Below the pieces are notes generated by a model. That model had not been told where the DNA came from and searched no databases. It saw only the letters and a list, made by a program, of their open reading frames with translations. Positions 1 to 5,385 of a DNA stretch of 6,494 nucleotides are shown one piece after another (within the stretch, counting starts at the first letter, position 1; every line of letters starts with the position of its first letter). Source of the DNA: Candidatus Aminicenantota bacterium (GTDB taxonomy: Bacteria; Acidobacteriota; Aminicenantia; Aminicenantales; Aminicenantaceae); contig JAUWYH010000090.1 in NCBI GenBank assembly GCA_030615975.1, positions 1 to 6,494 on the forward strand, written 5' to 3'. The translations under genes were made by a program, and so were the position numbers.

Positions 1-1
1 A

Positions 2-52
2 TCGGTAATCCTTGGGTTATTGTTTACTATTTTGGGTGGTGCTGCAAAATAA
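2..52 (+). CDS. 3' end of a probable membrane protein gene (partial)
   Basis: Reading from base 2, the frame gives sixteen codons ending in TAA at 50-52, with a second in-frame TAA at 56-58. The residues (SVILGLLFTILGGAAK) look like the end of a hydrophobic helix with a short polar tail, as at the C-terminus of an inner-membrane protein. Frame 1 also stays open to base 96, but its product is less helix-like and cysteine-rich. Only the tail is visible, so no function can be given. The tandem stops fit a true gene end. Confidence 0.35.
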   Translation, partial: SVILGLLFTILGGAAK

Positions 53-58
53 GTCTAA

Positions 59-175
59 TTCTTTTTCATATTGCCGTTCAAATCATCAGATTATAAAACT
101 GGTTATATATGCCTTGATTGTAATGATGAATTTCATAAAAACACAGCTGAGCGAATTAGCGGTTCATCAGGATGA
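59..175 (+). pseudogene. possible zinc-ribbon gene remnant without a clear start
   Basis: After the tandem stops, the same frame stays open to a TGA at 173-175. It reads like half a zinc ribbon: a lysine/tyrosine-rich stretch followed by C-L-D-C (codons at 110-121) and then N-D-E-F-H. There is no ATG or ribosome binding site; the only candidate start is a TTG at 71. The partner CxxC pair expected upstream is absent in this frame, although a Tyr-Cys occurs in frame 3 around 69-74. This could be a decayed or frameshifted gene, or chance. It is too short to decide. Confidence 0.15.
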
Positions 176-243
176 TGGTTCTCATTAGAGGATTTTCTTA
201 CAAAGAATGAAAGAACTTGCAACTCCCTTCTTGTTTTTTCAAA

Positions 244-249
244 TATAAT
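244..249 (+). promoter_or_regulatory. -10 box of a probable promoter for the small zinc-ribbon gene
   Basis: A perfect TATAAT lies 44 bases before the ATG at 294, in a strongly AT-rich stretch. No good -35 sits at the 16-18 bp distance (aactcc or nearby); a TTGCAA at 217-222 is 21 bp away. The predicted transcript start near 256 gives a leader of about 38 nt with the ribosome site properly inside it. Confidence 0.4.
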
Positions 250-280
250 TAAATAAAATAACCTCAACAAGCTAGAAAAA

Positions 281-287
281 AGGAGGG
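281..287 (+). promoter_or_regulatory. strong ribosome binding site (AGGAGGG) fixing the start at 294
   Basis: AGGAGG ends seven bases before the ATG at 294, the ideal spacing. A second in-frame ATG at 303 lies 16 bases from the site, so the first ATG is preferred. Confidence 0.75.
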
Positions 288-293
288 AATTTT

Positions 294-686
294 ATGGGTA
301 TTATGAATGACATACAAGCTATAGGAAAAATTCTTCAAAAAGCAGGAAATATTAAGCTTTATGAACAGCTTTTAGCTATTCAAGAAAAGACATTAGAAAC
401 CATGGAAGAAAATAAAAATCTTAAAGAAGAAATTGAAAAGCTAAAAGAGAAATTAAGGATAAAGGACTCAGTAATATTTAAACATGATGCCTGTTGGATT
501 AAAGATAAAAATGGAAAAGTCAAAGATGGTCCATTTTGTTCTAAATGTTATGAATCTTCAGAAAAACTAATTCACCTAATTGGATGTCTGAATCCGAGCT
601 ATTCAATGTGCCCACAATGTAATATTACCTTGGCCAATAAAATTTGGAAAGCCTTGGAAACAAGAACCTTTTATAAAAGGAGATGA
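294..686 (+). CDS. small coiled-coil plus zinc-ribbon protein of unknown function
   Basis: This is a 130-residue soluble protein without a signal peptide or membrane segment. Residues 5-30 form a leucine-rich helix, and 31-58 are a Glu/Lys heptad-type coiled coil. The C-terminal half is a four-cysteine zinc ribbon: C-S-K-C at 82-85 and C-P-Q-C at 106-109, with extra cysteines at 67 and 98. The architecture (helix, coiled coil, a short 'W-x-K-x-x-x-G-x-x-x-D-G-P-F-C' link, then the ribbon) matches a widespread family of short uncharacterised bacterial proteins I know only as hypotheticals. Protein or nucleic-acid binding as an oligomer is inference. The tail is basic (ends K-R-R). The gene is isolated: it has its own promoter-like -10 and strong ribosome site, and it faces the glycosyltransferase gene convergently. 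Confidence is high that it is a gene, none for its function. Confidence 0.85.
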   Translation: MGIMNDIQAIGKILQKAGNIKLYEQLLAIQEKTLETMEENKNLKEEIEKLKEKLRIKDSVIFKHDACWIKDKNGKVKDGPFCSKCYESSEKLIHLIGCLNPSYSMCPQCNITLANKIWKALETRTFYKRR

Positions 687-712
687 GTCTAACGACGAGG
701 ATTTTTAATATC

Positions 713-748
713 TTTTCTAACCTTTCTAGCTTTTCTCGCTATTCTAGC
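713..748. repeat. 9-bp tandem repeat, four units, between convergent genes
   Basis: Four adjacent 9-mers, TTTTCTAAC, CTTTCTAGC, TTTTCTCGC and TATTCTAGC, each differ by one base from the consensus TTTTCTAGC. The array spans the gap between the small gene and the glycosyltransferase and reaches the last codons of the latter. On the minus strand it puts further TAG triplets in frame behind the glycosyltransferase stop. The exact reverse complement of the consensus, GCTAGAAAA, also occurs at 271-279 just before the small gene. Function unknown. Confidence 0.6.
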
Positions 749-1898
749 AGATTCTTTTAAATCTTAAATAGGCAAGATAGCCAATAAGAATAAAAAAATT
801 TATGGTTATCACAGACCAAGACATAAATTTTGAATATAATTCTTTCCCAAGAAAGTCATACAAAGAAAATGCTATAACAGAAAGATTTAGGATAAGGAAT
901 CCTCTCCAAAATTTAGAATAATCAAAGAAATGGGCAAGGATAATCATTATTCCTAAAACAGACATAAGAAGGGTATAGTCCCATCCAAGAGGGGATATAA
1001 GAGGGATCAGGATAAGAAGGATGGAACAATCTAATACAGGAGCATCTTTTTTCCATTTTCCTTTTATTACAAGGATTAAAAGTAAAATGGCAAGGCTGAT
1101 CATTACCCCAAAAAATGCATAAAAAGAGATCTTTTGGCTTCCCGTCCACTTCATGAAGAAGCCAAGAATGGAAATGTTGTCTTGGGAATCGAGTAGAGTG
1201 GGTGTGGATCGGGAAAGAGTTGACACCCATTCCTGAAGCACCTTTATATTTCCATTGAATCCATAGAAAAGAGTGGGTATAAATAGAAAAAACACTAGAA
1301 AAACAAGGCCGAAATTTAAAGATTTCCATTTTTTCTTAATCATAAAATAAAAGAAAAAAATCAAGGCATAAGGCTTCAATGCAGTGGCTAAACCCCAGAG
1401 CACACCTGCCCAACAGATTTTTGATGACTTAGAGACATTTTCCTCAGAGATCAGGCACCAGACCATAAATATCAAGATCATTGTTATTAAAACATTTATC
1501 TGCCCTAGTTGAAGTTCCCTTAAAAAGAATTTGATAAGAATCAATGGAGGGAGCACAGTAAGGAGGAAAAATTTATTTTTTATGCAGAGAAGATGATAAC
1601 GTGCAATATAGATGATAAAACAAAATGATATAATAATAATAAAGTACCAGATCGCCTTAGCCACAGGTAAAGGAAAGAAGGATAAAGGTAGATATAGAAG
1701 AGCAGAGAAGGGTGAATACTTAAACTGATAGTGGCCATCTTCTATTCGATAAAGGGTTTCGCCCAAGCTGACCCTTTCTCCTGCTTTGTAACAGACTTCA
1801 AAATCGATCATTTCTTTTTTGACTTTGAGAAAGAAAATGGAGAGAAATATTGAGAATCCGATAATAATGAGGAGAAAAGCTTTTCTTTTTGAAAACAT
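744..1898 (-). CDS. GT87-family (DUF2029) polytopic membrane glycosyltransferase
   Basis: This 384-residue, very hydrophobic protein probably has 9-11 transmembrane helices. Family members use a polyprenyl-phosphate-linked sugar on the outer face of the cytoplasmic membrane; PimE mannosyltransferase is the best-known relative. After the first helix comes a D-F-E-V-C-Y-K-A-G motif (about residues 32-40), containing the Asp expected to be catalytic. It is followed by G-E-x-L-Y-R and F-K-Y-S-P-F (59-64), the usual GT87 signature. Later signatures are L-G-Q-I-N (131-135), A-L-K-P-Y (173-177), and S-P-L-G-W-D-Y (302-308). Acceptor and sugar cannot be read from sequence. The start is taken as the ATG at 1898, which has a weak GGA six bases upstream; a GTG directly before it (1901) would add one residue. 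It is monocistronic here, divergent from the protease-TPR gene and convergent with the small zinc-ribbon gene. Confidence 0.8.
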   Translation of the reverse strand: MFSKRKAFLLIIIGFSIFLSIFFLKVKKEMIDFEVCYKAGERVSLGETLYRIEDGHYQFKYSPFSALLYLPLSFFPLPVAKAIWYFIIIISFCFIIYIARYHLLCIKNKFFLLTVLPPLILIKFFLRELQLGQINVLITMILIFMVWCLISEENVSKSSKICWAGVLWGLATALKPYALIFFFYFMIKKKWKSLNFGLVFLVFFLFIPTLFYGFNGNIKVLQEWVSTLSRSTPTLLDSQDNISILGFFMKWTGSQKISFYAFFGVMISLAILLLILVIKGKWKKDAPVLDCSILLILIPLISPLGWDYTLLMSVLGIMIILAHFFDYSKFWRGFLILNLSVIAFSLYDFLGKELYSKFMSWSVITINFFILIGYLAYLRFKRIC

Positions 1899-1907
1899 CA
1901 CATTTCC

Positions 1908-1936
1908 AAACTACAGAAGCCTCAAAAATTTGTCAA
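1908..1936 (-). promoter_or_regulatory. candidate promoter for the glycosyltransferase gene
   Basis: On the minus strand a perfect TTGACA (1936-1931) is followed after exactly 17 bp by TAGTTT (1913-1908), which is preceded by TG. The -10 matches only three of six positions. If real, transcription would begin around 1898-1902, at the start codon itself, giving a nearly leaderless message. Confidence 0.35.
1921..1935. promoter_or_regulatory. operator-like palindromic element, copy 1
   Basis: CTCAAAAATTTGTCA contains the palindrome CAAA-AA-TTTG and runs into a second one, TTTG-T-CAAA (1929-1937). It overlaps the minus-strand -35 box. It matches the element at 1975-1990 except for one inserted base and one substitution. 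A repressor or activator site is inferred, not shown. Confidence 0.35.
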
Positions 1937-1974
1937 ACCAAAATTCAAATCGGAAAAAAAGATGCTTACGACCC

Positions 1975-1990
1975 CTCAAAGAATTTGACA
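1975..1990. promoter_or_regulatory. operator-like palindromic element, copy 2
   Basis: CTCAAAGAATTTGACA contains the perfect inverted repeat TCAAA-GAA-TTTGA (1976-1988) and overlaps the plus-strand -35 box. It lies about 54 bp, close to five helical turns, from copy 1. Each copy covers the -35 of one of the two divergent promoters, which fits shared control by one dimeric regulator. Confidence 0.35.
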
Positions 1991-2013
1991 GAGCTGCCTT
2001 TAACGTGTAAATT
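1985..2013 (+). promoter_or_regulatory. sigma70-type promoter of the protease-TPR gene
   Basis: A perfect TTGACA (1985-1990) is separated by exactly 17 bp from TAAATT (2008-2013), which matches four of six -10 bases and is preceded by TG. The predicted transcript start near 2020 leaves a leader of about 46 nt that includes the ribosome site at 2053-2061. Confidence 0.6.
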
Positions 2014-2052
2014 TGTTTCTTCGAAAATAGGGTAAATTGGAATCAAACTTTT

Positions 2053-2061
2053 AGAAGGAGG
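2053..2061 (+). promoter_or_regulatory. strong ribosome binding site (AGAAGGAGG)
   Basis: A near-complete anti-16S match ends five bases before the ATG at 2067. It fixes that start over the in-frame ATG at codon 10, which would cut off the charged n-region of the signal peptide. Confidence 0.8.
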
Positions 2062-2066
2062 TTCCC

Positions 2067-3905
2067 ATGATATTTAACGCCAATAAAAGAGGAATGTTTC
2101 TTTTGTTTGTTTTACTTTGTTTTTCATTATCTTTGCTCTTTTCCCAGACTGAAGATGCTTCAAAAATGTTAGAAAAAAACAGAGAAGGGGTAATTTCTAT
2201 TGCGACTTACGGAGATGATAAAGAAGAAATATCCATAGGAACAGGATTTGTAATAGGCGAAAGGATTATGGTTACTGCTTATCATTTGGTAAGCGGAATT
2301 CTCTCAGCAGAAGGAAAAAATTATAAAGGGAAAAAGGTTAAGATTGAGGGAATTGTGGCTGTGGATAAGACTTTCGACATCGCTCTTTTAAAAATCAAAG
2401 GAAAGAGATATGTGCTCAATTTAGGCAATTCAGATGAATTAGAATCAGGGGAAAAAATGTTTGCCCTTGGAAGTAACGAATCGGGGGAGATTATCGATTC
2501 AGAGGGAATCGTTCGAGATTTTCTTCCGCTTTCAGCTGCTCAAAGAGCTGTCAACACTTCCCTTGCTGTGCCTGACGCCTTTTGTGGAGGACCTCTTCTT
2601 AATTCAGAAGGAAATGTGATGGGAATGGTCATTTTTCTAGACAGAGTCTCAAAATTTGTTCTTCCTGCTAACATCTTTAAGAATTTATCCAAAGTAGGAA
2701 AAGCAACTAAATTCAAAGATTGGCAGCATGAGGATTACTTTTCAACCTTAGAGGGAGCATTTCTCTCGGGTAGAGTGTTTGCTTTGATGGATGAGACAGG
2801 TAAAGCTCGAAAATTTTTGGAAATAGTGACAAAACTCAAACCTCAAGACATCGAAGCTCATATTCTTCTTTCTTCCGTCTATACAAGGGAGAGGAATTAC
2901 CAAGCCGCAGTATCGGCTTACAAAAAAGTTATTGAATTGGACGAAAGCCGTGATGAGGCTCATTATGGTTTGGGATTAATCTACCTTAAGATGCGCCGCT
3001 ACAAAGAGGCAATCCCTTCCTTAGAGAGGGCCATTCAGCTCAACCTTGATAATAACGAGGCCTATTATCATGCTGGGAATGCCTATGAAGAACTTAAGGA
3101 ATTTGCAAAAGCGGCAGATTCCTACGAAAAATTTATTGATTTGAAGCCTGAGAATCCTTGGATGGGATATCTACGTCTAGGGCTATGCAGGATGGAATTA
3201 GAAGATTTTGAAAACGCTATTCCAGCGTTTCAGGAAGCTTTGAAGGAAAAGCCGCAAGATATAAAGATTGGCTACAACTTAGCTCAGGCTTTACAAAAGG
3301 CGGGTCGTTATGAAGAGGCAGAAGGAGCCTATAAATCTCTTGCTGATATTGACCCTGAAGATGCAAATGTTTATTACAGCACAATTCTCAGGATGTATGA
3401 TGAAGCAGGAAAACAAGATAAAGCTATTGAGGCGGCAAAAAAGTTGATTGAACTTAAGCCAGACAGCGAAATAAGCGTTTATAACCTGGGTATCATGTAC
3501 ATGAAGTTGGAAAGATATGATGAAGCTATAGAGACCTTTAGGAAAGTCCTAACCATTCGACCAGGTTATGACTACGCATATTATAATATCGGCTTTTGCT
3601 ATTCCAGGCAAAAAAAACACAAAGAATCTATAGAAGCATTTGAAAAATTTGTTGAACTCTCTCCTGAAAACGCTGATGGTTGGTTTAATGTTGGAGTAGG
3701 TTATATGGTCCTTAAACAATTTTCAAAGGCTCTTAAACCTCTTCAGAAAGCTGTTGAGATTAGACCTGAATACGGTGTGGCCTTATATAATATGGCCGTA
3801 GTTTACCTTAATCTTAAGGATAATTATAGTGCGAGAGAGATTTATAAAAAACTCACTACTATTGACCCCAATCTCGCTCAAAAGCTGAAAAAGATATTAA
3901 GATAG
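2067..3905 (+). CDS. exported trypsin/HtrA-like domain protein with C-terminal TPR array; nucleophile Ser replaced by Cys
   Basis: The 612-residue product starts with a signal peptide: K7-R8, a hydrophobic core at about 11-25, and probable cleavage after S26. It therefore acts outside the cytoplasmic membrane. Residues about 35-205 form a chymotrypsin-fold domain like HtrA/S1C. They include G-T-G-F-V-I (58-63), V-T-A-Y-H with His73, F-D-I-A-L-L-K-I with Asp104, and A-F-C-G-G-P (171-176) where family members have G-N-S-G-G-P. The nucleophile position is thus Cys173 (codon TGT, one base from Ser). There is no PDZ domain. Residues about 229-602 form roughly eleven 34-residue TPR units, the first degenerate, with typical A-Y-x-x-x-I-E-L-x-P ends; these normally bind protein partners. 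The protein may be a Cys-nucleophile protease or an inactive protease-like scaffold. It has its own promoter and a following terminator-like hairpin. Confidence 0.85.
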   Translation: MIFNANKRGMFLLFVLLCFSLSLLFSQTEDASKMLEKNREGVISIATYGDDKEEISIGTGFVIGERIMVTAYHLVSGILSAEGKNYKGKKVKIEGIVAVDKTFDIALLKIKGKRYVLNLGNSDELESGEKMFALGSNESGEIIDSEGIVRDFLPLSAAQRAVNTSLAVPDAFCGGPLLNSEGNVMGMVIFLDRVSKFVLPANIFKNLSKVGKATKFKDWQHEDYFSTLEGAFLSGRVFALMDETGKARKFLEIVTKLKPQDIEAHILLSSVYTRERNYQAAVSAYKKVIELDESRDEAHYGLGLIYLKMRRYKEAIPSLERAIQLNLDNNEAYYHAGNAYEELKEFAKAADSYEKFIDLKPENPWMGYLRLGLCRMELEDFENAIPAFQEALKEKPQDIKIGYNLAQALQKAGRYEEAEGAYKSLADIDPEDANVYYSTILRMYDEAGKQDKAIEAAKKLIELKPDSEISVYNLGIMYMKLERYDEAIETFRKVLTIRPGYDYAYYNIGFCYSRQKKHKESIEAFEKFVELSPENADGWFNVGVGYMVLKQFSKALKPLQKAVEIRPEYGVALYNMAVVYLNLKDNYSAREIYKKLTTIDPNLAQKLKKILR

Positions 3906-3922
3906 CTTTTCCTCTTGATAAA

Positions 3923-3950
3923 AGTGTTTCAGGATTAAACTCTCTTTTTT
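3923..3950 (+). terminator. weak rho-independent terminator after the protease-TPR gene
   Basis: AGTGTTT (3923-3929) can pair with AAACTCT (3937-3943) at six of seven positions around a 7-nt loop. A run of six T residues follows at 3945-3950, 18 bases after the stop codon. The stem is short and has one T-T mismatch, so termination may be partial and allow some read-through into the aminotransferase gene. Confidence 0.4.
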
Positions 3951-3975
3951 CCTAAACTTGGCCATTGGATTCGCC

Positions 3976-5376
3976 ATGGATAAAAAAAGAATACTAGAGG
4001 GATTAATCGAGAATTACAGATTAAATCACAAAAAATCAGAGGAACTTTTCGAGAAGGCTTGCCAGTATCAGATCAGAGGAGGGAGCCACAATCTTAGGCT
4101 TTTTGATCCTTTTCCATTCTATGTTGTCGAGTGTTGTGGTTCTAAAGTCAGAGATGCTGACGGAAACACTTACATCGATTTCTGGCAAGGGCATTTTGCA
4201 AATGTTTTAGGACATAATCCAAAAATAGTGCTCGATTCGCTCTTTGACTATTTAAAAAGAGGCCAAGGATTAACAACCGGATTTCCAGATAGTCGCCAAG
4301 GAGAATTGGCGGAATTGATACTCAAGCAAATAGAGGCGGATAAGATTCGCTTCACCACGAGCGGAACTTTGGCTACGATGTATGCCGTAATGCTGGCTAA
4401 GGCTTTTACAAAGAGAAGTTTATTGATGAAAGTAGGAGGAGGCTGGCATGGCGCTCAACCGTATGTTCTGAAGGGAATTTATACTTATGATCAAGGGTTA
4501 AACCAGTTAGAATCTGCCGGGCTTCCCTCAGGGATAAATCGAACGATCATTGTCACTCGATTTAACGACAATAAAGATCTCGAAGAAAAATTCAGAAATT
4601 ATGGAGACCAAATAGCTTGTTTCATCGTAGAACCTTTCATAGGGGCTGGAGGTTTTATTTTTGCTCAAAGAGAATATCTCCAAAAAGCCAGAAACCTGAC
4701 CCTACAATACAATTCTCTTCTGATATTTGATGAGGTAATATCAGGATTTCGCTTTCATCCAGGAGGTGTTCAGAATTTATATGGAATTAAGCCTGACCTG
4801 ACGGTCTTAGGGAAAGCTATTGGCGGTGGGATGCCAGTAAGTGCTGTAGCTGGGAGAGAAGATGTAATGTCATTATGCAGTCCAGACGCAAAAGCTGAGG
4901 ATAGAGTCAGATTTGATGGAGGAACCTTTTCTGCTCATCCTGCTTCCATGCTGGCAGGAGTAGACTATATTAGATACATTATTTCCCACAGTTCTGAAAT
5001 CTATCCAAGAATAGGTCAACTTGGAGCAAAGGTTCGAAAAGAGATTGAAGAGATATTTGCCGTTCATGGATTTCATGTGAAATGTACAGGCTATGGAAAT
5101 TCTATAACCAAGTACAGCTCACTTGTTGGAGTCCAGTTTCTCCATGATAAGATAGATCGAATCACATACCCGGAGCAGGTTTGGAATCCAGAAGTATGTG
5201 AAGTTGAAATGAGGGAGAAAATTTTTAAATTGGCAATGTTGGAGCAAGGCTTTAATATTTTCCACGGTTATGGAGCGATCTCTGCTTCACACACAGAAAA
5301 AGAAATCCAAGCGTCTTTGGATGCTGTGGAAAGAATCGCAAAAAGATGGAGAAAATATAATATTCCTGAAATGTGA
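3976..5376 (+). CDS. class III PLP-dependent aminotransferase, glutamate-1-semialdehyde aminomutase-like
   Basis: This is a 466-residue cytoplasmic fold-type I PLP enzyme. Visible features are a GSA-aminomutase-like start (E-E-L-F-E-K-A, then R-G-G-S-H), T-S-G-T-L-A-T-M (128-135, phosphate-binding region), G-G-W-H-G (155-159), F-D-E-V-I-S-G-F (251-258) with the pyridine-binding Asp252, L-G-K-A-I-G-G-G-M-P with the Schiff-base Lys280, and D-G-G-T-F-S (314-319). It is about 30-40 residues longer than usual GSA aminomutase. The family's Glu in S-G-T-E-A is Leu here, so it is probably not the haem-pathway HemL; the substrate is unknown. The ATG at 3976 has GGA six bases upstream. An in-frame TTG at 3958 would add six residues but has no ribosome site. 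The next gene follows after nine bases, so they are likely cotranscribed and joint in function. Confidence 0.8.
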   Translation: MDKKRILEGLIENYRLNHKKSEELFEKACQYQIRGGSHNLRLFDPFPFYVVECCGSKVRDADGNTYIDFWQGHFANVLGHNPKIVLDSLFDYLKRGQGLTTGFPDSRQGELAELILKQIEADKIRFTTSGTLATMYAVMLAKAFTKRSLLMKVGGGWHGAQPYVLKGIYTYDQGLNQLESAGLPSGINRTIIVTRFNDNKDLEEKFRNYGDQIACFIVEPFIGAGGFIFAQREYLQKARNLTLQYNSLLIFDEVISGFRFHPGGVQNLYGIKPDLTVLGKAIGGGMPVSAVAGREDVMSLCSPDAKAEDRVRFDGGTFSAHPASMLAGVDYIRYIISHSSEIYPRIGQLGAKVRKEIEEIFAVHGFHVKCTGYGNSITKYSSLVGVQFLHDKIDRITYPEQVWNPEVCEVEMREKIFKLAMLEQGFNIFHGYGAISASHTEKEIQASLDAVERIAKRWRKYNIPEM

Positions 5377-5385
5377 TTACGAAAA

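Noticed and set aside
164..175. Small palindrome TCATC-AG-GATGA
   Set aside because: The two-base loop and short arms do not make a stable hairpin, and no promoter element is attached; likely chance.
211..239. Terminator-like AAGAA...TTCTT hairpin before a T run
   Set aside because: The stem is only five A/T-rich pairs with a 12-nt loop, too weak to call.
922..1329. 135-codon open frame on the minus strand
   Set aside because: It lies wholly inside the glycosyltransferase gene in another frame, is His/Cys/Pro-rich without domain features, and has no ribosome site.
1819..2010. 63-codon open frame on the plus strand
   Set aside because: It is antisense to the N-terminus of the glycosyltransferase and crosses the divergent promoter region; the product is basic and low in complexity.
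2053..2130. Lipoprotein signal at Cys18 of the protease-TPR protein
   Set aside because: The residue before the Cys is Leu, not Gly/Ala/Ser, and the Cys is in the middle of the hydrophobic core, so a standard signal peptide fits better.
2748..2963. 71-codon open frame on the minus strand
   Set aside because: Antisense to the TPR region of the protease-TPR gene; no start signals or recognisable domain.
3915..3941. Possible promoter TTGATA/TAAACT for the aminotransferase gene
   Set aside because: The spacer is only 15 bp and the -10 overlaps the terminator-like hairpin, so it is not supportable.
4873..5076. 67-codon open frame on the minus strand
   Set aside because: Antisense shadow within the aminotransferase gene.
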